Positions 21,697 through 28,811 are shown, counted from the first letter of the stretch. The stretch is 32,080 bases of DNA from SIG598 sp045580875 (GCA_045580875.1 JAZNOP010000013.1:1-32080); one strand, 5' to 3'. The notes: a model not told the origin generated them from the letters alone. Translations and numbers: made by a program.

Positions 21697-21907
21697 GATC
21701 CCACCCAGCCGTATCGCACTTGTGATAACCTGCTACAAAACAGCAGGTGGGTGCCAGCCCAACAGGTTCACGCTCCCTTCGTCCAACACAGCTCAGAGAC
21801 TGTGCCGGGAGGTCTGCAATCTGCTGCCGGAGACCCGGCTCCCGGAATTATCAAGTGTAGGGTTATAAAAGCGCAGTCCGCGCACTGGGCAGGGGTCAAA
21901 CGTTTTT
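21697..21907 (+). ncRNA. Structured noncoding RNA with possible pseudoknot (possibly raiA-motif type)
   Basis: No reading frame with a ribosome-binding site occurs here, but paired segments are dense. GATCCC (21697-21702) pairs with GGGGTC (21892-21897), closing the molecule before CGTTTTT. CACTTG (21717-21722) pairs with CAAGTG (21852-21857). ATAACC (21725-21730) can pair with GGTTAT (21861-21866), which would make a pseudoknot. Internal hairpins are ACCTGCT/AGCAGGT (21728-21748), CACAG/CTGTG (21787-21804) and CCGGGA/TCCCGG with nested GGTCT/AGACC (21805-21845). The multibranch, pseudoknotted layout of about 210 nt fits the raiA RNA motif of Clostridia better than the single long hairpin of 6S RNA, but the identity is not proven. 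The T-run places it on the plus strand. Confidence 0.7.
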
Positions 21908-21981
21908 GCGATAGGGTATCATGTGAAAATATTATGTGCCGGTACGGCGGATATTATTCACAGCACCCTCGTAGGAACGGA

Positions 21982-22275
21982 TTATTCCTCTCCGTACATC
22001 TCCTCAAAGCGGCTCTCGAAAATCTCAGCGAGAGTGTCGAGCATTTCCTCGTCCTCAACCTCGATAAGCTCCTCTTCGCCGTCAACCTCGACGACCTGAA
22101 GGATATAATATTCGCTCTCCTCAGCGGCATCTTCCACGCCGTCTCCGAGATAGGGGAGAAGTGCGCAGTAGCGTCCGTCATCGGTTTCGATAGCGTCAAG
22201 CACTTCAAACTCGTGGGTAACGCCCTCGTCATCTATCAAAGTAATCAGATCTGCATTGTATTCGTTATCAGCCAT
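21982..22275 (-). CDS. DUF1292 (YrzB-like) protein
   Basis: This 97-residue acidic protein matches DUF1292: ITLIDDEGVTHEFEVLDAIE, then YCALLPY, then EEELIEVEDEEMLDTLAEIF. Glu and Asp make up about a third of the residues, giving a very low predicted pI. In many Bacillota this family sits near alaS or ruvX, but those neighbours are absent here. The start is the ATG at 22275, 9 nt after AGGAGG; in-frame codons upstream overlap the leader. A strong promoter (22305-22333) precedes it. It is convergent with the structured RNA. The function is unknown. Confidence 0.9.
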   Translation of the reverse strand: MADNEYNADLITLIDDEGVTHEFEVLDAIETDDGRYCALLPYLGDGVEDAAEESEYYILQVVEVDGEEELIEVEDEEMLDTLAEIFESRFEEMYGEE

Positions 22276-22304
22276 TGGAAAGAACCTCCTGTGTTTATAG
22301 ATAG

Positions 22305-22333
22305 ATTTTAACCGCAAACGGCTTTGATGTCAA
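22305..22333 (-). promoter_or_regulatory. Promoter of the DUF1292 gene
   Basis: On the minus strand a perfect TTGACA (22333-22328), 17 nt and TAAAAT (22310-22305) predict strong constitutive transcription with a short leader. Confidence 0.8.
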
Positions 22334-22429
22334 CACATATATTTTTTGCGCGCCAGACCGGAAGAATCAAATGGCACAGCTATGCGGTAAAAACACTGTG
22401 CATGGCTGTATGTCAGGGGATTTTGAGTG

Positions 22430-22458
22430 TTGATATCCGGCTGGTTCTGTGGTATTAT
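22430..22458 (+). promoter_or_regulatory. Promoter of the 11-mer-repeat membrane protein gene
   Basis: TTGATA (22430-22435), a 17-nt spacer and TATTAT (22453-22458) lie about 65 nt before the ATG. Confidence 0.7.
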
Positions 22459-22525
22459 ATATACGAATATTTTTAACTGATGTTCTCAATGTGATACAGC
22501 ATTGAAACCAGAACGGAGGATAATC

Positions 22526-22942
22526 ATGCGCAGTATTCTTCTTCACATCTTCAAGTATCTGCTCTGGGCGCTGCTGATAATTGCAGTGCTTCTTTACATG
22601 ACCGGTTATGATATCCAGCAGCAGGCACCTGTACTGCTCGGCGGCATCGTGGTTATCGATATTGTGTTCTGGGTTACCGAGCTGGTATATAAGGTTATCG
22701 CGAAAAAGCGCAGAAAGAAGAACGCTAAGGCTGTTTCTGATGCAGCTCAGAAGGCGAAGTCTGCCGGTGAGGCAATGGCTGAAAGCGTAAAAGGCACAGG
22801 CGTAGCGATTGCTGAAAGCGTGAAGGGTACAGGCAGTGCAATTGCAGATGCAGCCGGAAACACATGGGGCGCTCTCAAGGAAAAGGGCTCAGAGATGACC
22901 GCAGCAATCAAGGGAAAGCTTTCAGGCAGCGAGGAAAAATAA
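22526..22942 (+). CDS. Membrane-anchored protein with 11-residue amphipathic repeats (LEA/apolipoprotein-like)
   Basis: This 138-residue protein has two transmembrane segments (about 7-26 and 35-58), then a basic patch (KKRRKKNAK, 60-68). A helical tail is built of 11-residue units: AMAESVKGTGV (83-93), AIAESVKGTGS (94-104), AIADAAGNTWG (105-115), ALKEKGSEMTA (116-126) and AIKGKLSGSEE (127-137). Such 11-mers form 11/3 amphipathic helices in LEA proteins, apolipoproteins and synuclein, and bind membranes or protect during drying. The basic patch suggests that the tail is cytoplasmic. The ATG at 22526 follows GGAGG by 6 nt. It is monocistronic with a strong terminator. A membrane-curvature or stress role is inferred. 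Confidence 0.85.
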   Translation: MRSILLHIFKYLLWALLIIAVLLYMTGYDIQQQAPVLLGGIVVIDIVFWVTELVYKVIAKKRRKKNAKAVSDAAQKAKSAGEAMAESVKGTGVAIAESVKGTGSAIADAAGNTWGALKEKGSEMTAAIKGKLSGSEEK

Positions 22943-22984
22943 CTGTCAGCTGCAGGATACACAGCAGAATAATTGCCTGTTATC

Positions 22985-23016
22985 AGCACCTGTCCGGTTT
23001 CGGACAGGTGCTTTTT
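22985..23016 (+). terminator. Strong terminator
   Basis: AGCACCTGTCCG (22985-22996) and CGGACAGGTGCT (23001-23012) form a perfect 12-bp stem with a 4-nt loop, followed by TTTT. Confidence 0.95.
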
Positions 23017-23153
23017 CGTGCAGGCGTTTTTTGAATTTTGAAACAGTGCAGATGCCGGAAAATGTATGCAGGACACAGGCTGAAAAGGCGTGTATCTGCC
23101 TGCGCTGTGCCTGCAGACGGTGTGTCAGCCCGATCGAAAAGCTGTCGGTCAGC

Positions 23154-24080
23154 TTATTCAAATACGCTTTCAATAAGCTTTCCGGCGCTCTGCGGGGAAT
23201 AGACAAAACGCTTTATATGGCTGCCGTGAAAGAAGTATTCCGGTGGGCTGTCCGGCTGCTCAAGCCTGAAGGTATCCACCAGCACAAGCTTGATTTTCAT
23301 TCTTTCAGGCGAGATGCTCTTTATAAAGACGCTGGCTCCGCTGCCGACGGCGACACCATCGCGGTATTCTGCAAGTCCGGCGAGATTAGGCGTCAGTTCA
23401 ACGAAAATGCCGTATTCCTCCACCGAGCGGACGATTCCTGCGACAGTTTCGCCCGGACGGAAACGGGCGGCATTCTCCGACCACGAGCCGAGAAGCTCGC
23501 GATGACTGAGGACGATTCTGCCGTCCGCCTCACGCGAGCGCACCACAGCGCGGATATCCATATCCACTGAGAAACGGTCGCGCGGGTGGGAGATGCGCGA
23601 AACCGAGATGGAATCAATGCTTATCATTGAGGGCAGACCGGCGCCTATATCAACAAATGCGCCGAAGGGCTCGAGATGGGTCACGCGGGCATCTATCACA
23701 TCACCCGGAGTGAGCGCGGATATGTATTCAGCAGCGCATTGCTCCTGCACTGCCCTGCGTGAGAGAAGCGCATAAGGAACACCATGAGCGTTGCTGAGTA
23801 TCTTTTCGACTATGAAGCAGACAGGCTTCCCGACCCGTGAAATGATAGCAATGTCGCGTACTGTACCCTCGGGTATTCCTTTGGCGGCATCTTCGCGGCG
23901 GATTATGCCCTTCATGCAGCCGAGGTCGACTATGATGTTGTGCTGGCTGTCGCACAGAAGCGCCCGCGATTCGAGTATCGTGCGGTTTTCCATTGCGCGT
24001 TCGAGCGAAGATATATCCCGCATGGCGCTGCGGTTTTCGGGTGTATTGACAAGCCAGCCTTCCGGCAGATATCTGTTCAT
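23154..24080 (-). CDS. S1-domain RNA-binding protein (ribosomal protein S1-like)
   Basis: This 308-residue protein has two clear S1 OB-folds: about 125-195 (PGDVIDARVTHLEPFGAFVD) and 208-268 (PGETVAGIVRSVEEYGIFVE). A degenerate domain precedes them (about 35-108; LLCDSQHNIIVDLGCMKGII). Such short clostridial S1 homologues bind single-stranded RNA and may aid translation initiation; they lack the six domains of the enterobacterial protein. The C-terminal 40 residues (from PDSPPEYFFHGSHIKRFVYS) are not part of an S1 fold. The ATG at 24080 follows GGGAGG by about 11 nt. It lies downstream of the isomerase gene on the same strand, with a terminator between. Confidence 0.9.
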   Translation of the reverse strand: MNRYLPEGWLVNTPENRSAMRDISSLERAMENRTILESRALLCDSQHNIIVDLGCMKGIIRREDAAKGIPEGTVRDIAIISRVGKPVCFIVEKILSNAHGVPYALLSRRAVQEQCAAEYISALTPGDVIDARVTHLEPFGAFVDIGAGLPSMISIDSISVSRISHPRDRFSVDMDIRAVVRSREADGRIVLSHRELLGSWSENAARFRPGETVAGIVRSVEEYGIFVELTPNLAGLAEYRDGVAVGSGASVFIKSISPERMKIKLVLVDTFRLEQPDSPPEYFFHGSHIKRFVYSPQSAGKLIESVFE

Positions 24081-24171
24081 TGATGAAATTCCTCCCTGTT
24101 TTGGTCTGTCCCTTAAGATATATGCCGGAGAACGGGCGGATATTTCTGTGCGGAGGATTTTTGCAGGAAAG

Positions 24172-24196
24172 AAAATGGCAGCACCGGAGTGCTGCC
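24172..24196 (-). terminator. Terminator of the isomerase gene
   Basis: On the minus strand GGCAGCAC (24196-24189) and GTGCTGCC (24184-24177) form a perfect 8-bp stem with a 4-nt loop, followed by ATTTTCTTTC. It lies about 50 nt after the stop. Confidence 0.8.
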
Positions 24197-24243
24197 GTGG
24201 ATTATGACTGTATCTGGTTGTGAACTGATTCGAGCGCGGCGGT

Positions 24244-25029
24244 TTACATGAGACTGCTTTTCAGATATTCAACCGAGCGTGTAAGTGCTTCGGCGGTTTT
24301 CACCTCGATTACACAGCGGCAGTCATTCCTGCGTGCAAAGGAAAGCCGGTCGCTGAGAGCAATCCCGCCTTCTCCGAGCGGCAGATGGGGCGATTTTCCG
24401 GCTGCATCGTGAAAATGCATATGTTTTACTCTTTCCGGACGCACAGCTGTGATGAATTCCATATCCTTTTCACCGGTGCAGAATGAATGTCCGATATCCC
24501 AGGTAAGAGCAAAGCAGTCCTTTTCCAGCATCAGTTCAATTGCTTCAAGCTGGAAACCGGTGAAGCCGTCGGTGTTTTCAATGCACAGCAGCGTGCCGGA
24601 GGTGCCGATGTGCTGAGAAACGGCATCACGGAAGCTGACCACCGAGCGCAGGTATGCATCGCGGTGGGTGCTGTAGAGAAACTCCCTGCGGTCAGGCAGT
24701 GTAAAATATATTCCTCGCTGCAGATGCATATTGATTACGGATATGTCGCACTGCAGTGCGCAATCAACCGCTTCGAGGGAGGTCTGCCGCCATGCCTGAG
24801 CCACCAGCGGATTGAAACAGAACGGATCAAGGGTCTCATCGAGATGGAGGGTGAAACAGCAGCCGTAATCCTTCTGTACTGCGGACAATGTGTCTTCTGT
24901 AAGCTCAGAAAGCTGACAGTACGGCAGATTCATGTTAAGCTCAATGAAATCCAGCCCGAGCTGTGAGCAGAGTGACGCATTTTCGCGTATTGACGGCAGT
25001 TCGATGAGTGTTGGCATTCCGAAATCCAT
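24244..25029 (-). CDS. Sugar phosphate isomerase/epimerase-like TIM-barrel protein
   Basis: This 261-residue protein belongs to the xylose-isomerase-like TIM-barrel superfamily (AP endonuclease 2 family). Likely metal ligands are Glu151 in LLCIENTDGF, Asp178 and His181 in TWDIGHSF, His205/His207 in HMHFHDAAG, and Glu242 in VIEVKT. The barrel starts with a strand near ELPSIRENASLCSQLGLDFI. The protein lacks extra domains and is cytoplasmic. The substrate is not evident, since the neighbours (S1 protein, acyltransferase) give no pathway. The ATG at 25029 follows AGGAGG by 9 nt; the 12 upstream in-frame codons have no support. A perfect-consensus promoter suggests substantial expression. Confidence 0.9.
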   Translation of the reverse strand: MDFGMPTLIELPSIRENASLCSQLGLDFIELNMNLPYCQLSELTEDTLSAVQKDYGCCFTLHLDETLDPFCFNPLVAQAWRQTSLEAVDCALQCDISVINMHLQRGIYFTLPDRREFLYSTHRDAYLRSVVSFRDAVSQHIGTSGTLLCIENTDGFTGFQLEAIELMLEKDCFALTWDIGHSFCTGEKDMEFITAVRPERVKHMHFHDAAGKSPHLPLGEGGIALSDRLSFARRNDCRCVIEVKTAEALTRSVEYLKSSLM

Positions 25030-25073
25030 AAAGATGATCCTCCTGCAGGCAGCTGAAAATACCATATGATCAA

Positions 25074-25101
25074 ATTATAACCGTACGGAGGCAGATGTCA
25101 A
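25074..25101 (-). promoter_or_regulatory. Consensus promoter of the isomerase gene
   Basis: On the minus strand TTGACA (25101-25096), 16 nt and TATAAT (25079-25074) match both consensus hexamers exactly. Confidence 0.85.
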
Positions 25102-25156
25102 CTTTATTCCGGAGAGACAGCGGAAATCGCTACGTATATTATGTATAAATATGTTG

Positions 25157-25185
25157 TTGAATATTGGAGAATAATCTGATAAAAT
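25157..25185 (+). promoter_or_regulatory. Promoter of the acyltransferase gene
   Basis: TTGAAT (25157-25162), a 17-nt spacer and TAAAAT (25180-25185) predict a start near 25192 and a leader of about 30 nt for the TTG start. Confidence 0.65.
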
Positions 25186-25222
25186 AAAATTTACGCGATA
25201 AAGCGTTTGTTCAGGGTATATT

Positions 25223-26554
25223 TTGATTTATTGGACGGTGTTTGATTTGCGGAGAGCGGTCAGAAAGGCTGAAGAGCGCAGAACGGCGCGCAGAATGCGT
25301 GTTCAGGAGCGCCGCACAGTGCGCATGAAGAGACGTGCGCAGAGAAAACTGAAGAGAAACAGGATCTCCATGCCAAATCAGGCTATTTATACTGTTGCCT
25401 GCGGCGTGATGAAGGCGAGACTTGATAATTTCAATGTCAATATTATCCGTGAGGATATGGGTGATATCAAGCCGCCGTTTGTAGTGCTCGCCAATCACGG
25501 CAGCAAGCAGGACTGGATATTTGTAGGGGCGGGAATGTTCCCTGATCTGCTGAACATCGTTATCACAACATATTATTATTCGAAGCCCAAGCTTCGCACA
25601 CTGCTCAGACTTATGGGCACTATCCCGAAGGATCAGTTTGCCCCTGATGTCAGTGCAATCAAAAACATACTGTCGGTTGCTGACAGAGGCGGCAATATAA
25701 TGCTTTTCCCTGAAGGAAGAACAACTCCGAGCGGTGAAAGTGAGACCTTTGAACGTTCCACTGTCAAGCTGCTCCGCCGGCTGAACAGACCGGTAATCGG
25801 AATTCATTTCGACGGATTCTACCTCACCATGCCGAAATGGAATGATAATCCGAGACGCGGCAGGGTGGATATGCGCATATTCCCGATGTTCACACCGGAA
25901 CAGATGAAGGGAATGAGCGACGATGAGATTTACGACCGCATGGTCAGCTCGCTTTATACCGACGAATACGCGTGGCAGAAGAAGAACCGCGTGGAATTCG
26001 AGGGCGGAGACTGCGCTGAGGGTCTGCATAATATTCTTTTCATGTGTCCGAAGTGCGGAGCTGAAATGACCACTGTCACAAGCGGTGATACCATAAGCTG
26101 CAGCGCCTGCAGAAACGGCGCCCGTCTCAATAAATTCTATGACCTTATCCCGCTTGATGAAGAATGCGTTATTCCTGAAACCATCAGCGAATGGTATAAG
26201 TGGCAGGTGGCACAGCAGCGCCGTGCCGCCGAAGAAAATCCTGACCTGAAATATACAGGCAAAGTGCAGCTGCAGCGCATAGTTGACAGCAAAAAATGGC
26301 TGCAGCCTGTCGGTGAGGGAACTCTGACCCTTGACCGCGAGGGGTTCCATTATGATGGAACCGACAGCGGCGAGCAGATCAAGCTGGATATTCCGCTTTC
26401 GATGCTTCCTGCGATAGCTTTTGACCCGGGAAAGTCATTTGAGCTTTATTACAGAGGGGTGTTCTATTCCTTCGAGCTTGAGCAGGGACAATCGTCTCAG
26501 AAATGGTCGATGCTGACCGAGCAGATGCACAATGTCCATTGCGGCGACAGATGA
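25223..26554 (+). CDS. PlsC-type acyltransferase with zinc ribbon and basic N-terminus
   Basis: This protein of about 443 residues combines three parts. Residues 1-48 are extremely Arg/Lys-rich. An acyltransferase domain follows (about 60-250), with the catalytic HX4D motif NHGSKQD (His92, Asp97) and FPEGRT (162-167). Such enzymes move fatty acyl chains onto glycerol phosphate or lysolipid at the membrane. A zinc ribbon (Cys275, Cys278, Cys293, Cys296) leads to a C-terminal beta-rich domain (about 320-430). Zinc ribbon and extra domain are unusual for PlsC proteins. The start is uncertain: TTG 25223 lies behind only CAGGG, and the ATG at 25295 is an alternative that would shorten the basic region. 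No transmembrane helix is evident. Confidence 0.85.
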   Translation: MIYWTVFDLRRAVRKAEERRTARRMRVQERRTVRMKRRAQRKLKRNRISMPNQAIYTVACGVMKARLDNFNVNIIREDMGDIKPPFVVLANHGSKQDWIFVGAGMFPDLLNIVITTYYYSKPKLRTLLRLMGTIPKDQFAPDVSAIKNILSVADRGGNIMLFPEGRTTPSGESETFERSTVKLLRRLNRPVIGIHFDGFYLTMPKWNDNPRRGRVDMRIFPMFTPEQMKGMSDDEIYDRMVSSLYTDEYAWQKKNRVEFEGGDCAEGLHNILFMCPKCGAEMTTVTSGDTISCSACRNGARLNKFYDLIPLDEECVIPETISEWYKWQVAQQRRAAEENPDLKYTGKVQLQRIVDSKKWLQPVGEGTLTLDREGFHYDGTDSGEQIKLDIPLSMLPAIAFDPGKSFELYYRGVFYSFELEQGQSSQKWSMLTEQMHNVHCGDR

Positions 26555-26586
26555 ATTCTGCCGCTGAGGGCTGATTTCAGAAAAAT

Positions 26587-26622
26587 GCCGCACATCGATA
26601 AATTTCGGTGTGCGGCTGTATT
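26587..26622 (+). terminator. Terminator of the acyltransferase gene
   Basis: GCCGCACATCG (26587-26597) pairs with CGGTGTGCGGC (26606-26616), with one wobble pair, about 30 nt after the stop. Only a weak T-rich tail (TGTATTTC) follows. Confidence 0.6.
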
Positions 26623-26717
26623 TCGCCTTCGGTAAAGGATTTCAGAAAGACTGATGCGGTCCGGTCTGCCGGACAGAGGTTTCCGGTACTGCCAGTTCCG
26701 GCGTCTGTCAAAGATAT

Positions 26718-26897
26718 TTATTTAAACATATATGCTGCGTTCTCGAGCAGATCTTCCATCATGCCGGCAGCGTGTTTCATGCGGTATTTCAGGGAGCGCT
26801 TGCGCTCGCTGGCGCATTTGCATATTACGCCGGCGGCTACTCCGGCAGCGATGCCAAGACCGATTGCCTTGGCGCAGTTCATTGCGTTGCTGGTCAT
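26718..26897 (-). CDS. Small YtxH-like membrane protein
   Basis: This 59-residue protein has a Gly/Ala-rich transmembrane segment with GxxxG spacing (AIGLGIAAGVAAGVICKC), then a basic helix ending in KHAAGMMEDLLENAAYMFK. Small clostridial YtxH-like proteins share this layout of one helix and a C-terminal amphipathic segment. The start at 26897 follows GGAGG by 9 nt. A second in-frame ATG at 26960, also preceded by GGAG (8 nt), would add 21 residues with another hydrophobic stretch; it is a real alternative. The function is unknown. Confidence 0.7.
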   Translation of the reverse strand: MTSNAMNCAKAIGLGIAAGVAAGVICKCASERKRSLKYRMKHAAGMMEDLLENAAYMFK

Positions 26898-27007
26898 TTT
26901 CCATATCCTCCATATCACCGCGCAGATGCCCGCCGCGGCAGAGATTGTTTTTGAGTTCATTTTTTCAGCTCCGGTCTGCGAAAATATTGGTCATCAGAGG
27001 CTGACAG

Positions 27008-27098
27008 TGTCTGCGCAAGAGTGTTGCAATGCCTGTCAGATACTGCGCACGACCGGTGCGCAGCCGGAATGGTCTTCGGTCTGCTTTGTGCGCAGACA
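27008..27098. repeat. Nested inverted repeats built on TGCGCA
   Basis: TGTCTGCGCA (27008-27017) and TGCGCAGACA (27089-27098) are exact inverted copies. Inside them CTGCGCAC (27043-27050) and GTGCGCAG (27056-27063) form a second perfect hairpin with a 5-nt loop. Four copies of the palindrome TGCGCA occur within 90 nt. The element lies in the 250-270 bp divergent region between the YtxH-like gene and trmL; no gene is visible in it. Confidence 0.6.
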
Positions 27099-27229
27099 GT
27101 CGGAACGGATTCCGGCGGCACCTGTGAATATTATCTGCCGGAAATGGCGGATAATACACGGAAAATGCCGTTTTATCATGAAAAAATAAAATTGCGAAGT
27201 TATACAGAATTATGCAGGGAAGTGATGTT

Positions 27230-27730
27230 TTGGCAAAACTCAATATTGTGCTGGTTGAGCCTCAGATACCTCAGAATACGGGCAATGTGGCGCGTACCTG
27301 CGCCGCAACAGGCGCACGTCTGCATCTTGTCGGGCCGATGGGATTCAGGGTCGACGATGCGAAACTCAAGCGGGCAGGTCTCGATTACTGGCATTTGCTT
27401 GATATAAATTATTACGTCGATTTAACAGAATTTTTCGAGAAAAATGAGGGGGAGTTTTATTACTTTTCCACAAAAGCCCGCCATGTATACAGTGATATCG
27501 AGTATCCTGACAATGCCTATCTCGTTTTCGGAAAGGAGACGGCCGGACTGCCGGAGGATCTCCTTTTTGCCAACCCTGAAAGCTGTGTCAGACTGCCGAT
27601 GATTTCCGAGGCGAGGAGCCTTAATCTGTCGAATACAGTGGCTATCGGAGTCTATGAAGTGCTGCGTCAGTGGGGATATCCTGAGCTGCAGAATTACGGT
27701 CAGCTTACACGCTTTGACTGGGAGAGCTGA
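27230..27730 (+). CDS. trmL: tRNA (cytidine(34)/uridine(34)-2'-O)-methyltransferase
   Basis: This 166-residue SPOUT-fold enzyme uses S-adenosylmethionine to methylate the wobble ribose of certain Leu tRNAs. Motifs are NIVLVEPQIPQNTGNVARTC at the N-terminus, the knot loop VFGKETAGLP (99-108) and the C-terminal RSLNLSNTVAIGVYEVLRQ (129-147). The length matches minimal TrmL. I take the TTG at 27230, 9 nt after GGGA; it gives the usual start immediately before the first strand. The ATG at 27212 overlaps the ribosome-binding site and would add six residues. It is monocistronic; no promoter was recognised with confidence. Related SPOUT paralogues with the same fold cannot be fully excluded. Confidence 0.94.
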   Translation: MAKLNIVLVEPQIPQNTGNVARTCAATGARLHLVGPMGFRVDDAKLKRAGLDYWHLLDINYYVDLTEFFEKNEGEFYYFSTKARHVYSDIEYPDNAYLVFGKETAGLPEDLLFANPESCVRLPMISEARSLNLSNTVAIGVYEVLRQWGYPELQNYGQLTRFDWES

Positions 27731-27742
27731 CGGGCTGAAAAG

Positions 27743-27784
27743 CACACTGCCACGCTTGACAGGCGGGGTGCAGTGTGTTAAAGT
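27743..27784 (+). promoter_or_regulatory. Promoter of the NTF2-like lipoprotein gene, overlapped by a dyad
   Basis: TTGACA (27756-27761), a 17-nt spacer and TAAAGT (27779-27784) form the promoter. CACACTGC (27743-27750) and GCAGTGTG (27770-27777) are exact inverted copies on either side of the -35. The same hairpin could weakly terminate trmL. Confidence 0.6.
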
Positions 27785-27856
27785 TATCGGGTGAATAATT
27801 ACTCTTGCAGGGCGGCTTGCGGCGGCTTTGCAAAGATATGACGGAGGATGCTGAAA

Positions 27857-28453
27857 TTGAATAAATTCCGCTTTTTTGCGCTGATTGCAGCGCTTGTCAT
27901 GATACTGTGTCTCTGTGCCTGCGGCGGTGATGATGCTCCTGTGAGCGGTACTGACCTGAGCGGCACTGATGTCAGCGCAACAGACGTCAGCGATTCTGAT
28001 GCTGACTGGTACGCAGAACTGAGCGACATTGAGCGCGCAGCCGCAGATGTTGTGCTCAGCAGCACAGATGCCTTCAATGCAGAGGATGAGGATGCCTATA
28101 TGGCGACGGTTGATCCCGAGAGTGAAGCACTTGCTGAGACTCTCGAGTACATCCGTCTTGTTTTCGAAAAGTATTCCCTGACAGCTGAAGTTGAGGAGAT
28201 CGAGGTTGTCAGAATGAAGGGCAGTACTGCAGAGCTTCTCGTGACCCAGACAACCGTCAGAAACGGCGAGGGCAAGGCATTTGCTGATGTCCGCACCCTT
28301 CTGCGCCATTCCATGATCTGCCGCGACGGCGTATGGTATATAAGCTCTACCGTTGTCGAGTCAAGAACCGAGCTGGATACCAGCTGGGATATTGCCGGTG
28401 ATTATCTTGCAGATCAGAACACCAGCGGCAGTGATCTGCCGGCTGAGGAATAA
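27857..28453 (+). CDS. Lipoprotein with NTF2-like domain
   Basis: This protein of about 198 residues has a lipoprotein signal (FFALIAALVMILCLCAC) with lipobox LCAC and Cys22. A repetitive linker follows (SGTDLSGTDVSATDVSDSDAD, 30-50). The remaining domain has the helix-strand pattern of NTF2-like/SnoaL proteins (AADVVLSSTDAFNAEDEDAY; GSTAELLVTQTTVRNG; VWYISSTVVESRTEL). It would sit on the outer face of the membrane; the ligand is unknown. I take the TTG at 27857, 9 nt after GGAGG. The ATG at 27848 touches the ribosome-binding site. A very strong hairpin terminator follows. Confidence 0.87.
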   Translation: MNKFRFFALIAALVMILCLCACGGDDAPVSGTDLSGTDVSATDVSDSDADWYAELSDIERAAADVVLSSTDAFNAEDEDAYMATVDPESEALAETLEYIRLVFEKYSLTAEVEEIEVVRMKGSTAELLVTQTTVRNGEGKAFADVRTLLRHSMICRDGVWYISSTVVESRTELDTSWDIAGDYLADQNTSGSDLPAEE

Positions 28454-28500
28454 TCGCGAAAAGACAATTTACGGCGTAATAATGCCGGAAAACACAAAAT

Positions 28501-28572
28501 ATACGGGGGCAGCTTCGGGCAGATGCAATATGTGTCTGCGGAGAGGAAGCTGTCCCCGTATCTGCATTTTTT
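28501..28572 (+). terminator. Long-stem terminator
   Basis: ATACGGGGGCAGCTT (28501-28515) and AAGCTGTCCCCGTAT (28547-28561) form a 15-bp stem with one wobble, topped by a GCAGA/TCTGC stem, followed by CTGCATTTTTT. It insulates the adhesin gene. Confidence 0.92.
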
Positions 28573-28811
28573 AACTTAATTAAATAATGGAGCTAAAATT
28601 CTTGAAATATCTGGTAAAAAAGGCTTCCGGCACGTTGACTTTACCAGCAGAATATGTGAAAATATATGCGTATATAAAGCCTCTTTGCCATAGCTGTATC
28701 TTGTGGACGGCTTCAGGCAGGGCGGGCGTACCGCGAACATTGGGCAGATGCTGATGCACAATGGCGCGGATATTTACAAAACCCGTAAAGAAAAAGAAGG
28801 GGGTTCATTTC
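28573..28811 (+). promoter_or_regulatory. Long structured leader of the adhesin gene
   Basis: These 239 nt hold no supported gene; a 55-codon frame at 28589 has no ribosome-binding site. CTGGTAAA (28611-28618) pairs with TTTACCAG (28640-28647). AGGCTT in its loop (28621-28626) can pair with AAGCCT (28677-28682), a possible pseudoknot. CCGCG-CATTG (28731-28742) pairs with CAATG-CGCGG (28759-28769), 40 nt before the start. No known c-di-GMP riboswitch consensus was recognised. The promoter is unclear. Confidence 0.5.

Noticed and set aside
21697..21907. 6S RNA, SRP RNA or tmRNA identity for the structured RNA
   Set aside because: The fold is multibranched rather than the long 6S hairpin. The SRP GGAA-loop helix and the tmRNA CCA end are not seen. 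The identity is left open, with raiA motif as the first guess.
28589..28756. 55-codon frame in the adhesin leader
   Set aside because: No Shine-Dalgarno sequence precedes it and the product has no recognisable features; the region is better explained as a structured leader.
28573..28811. c-di-GMP-I or c-di-GMP-II riboswitch in the adhesin leader
   Set aside because: The conserved core sequences of both classes are absent, although c-di-GMP control of adhesins is known in Clostridia.
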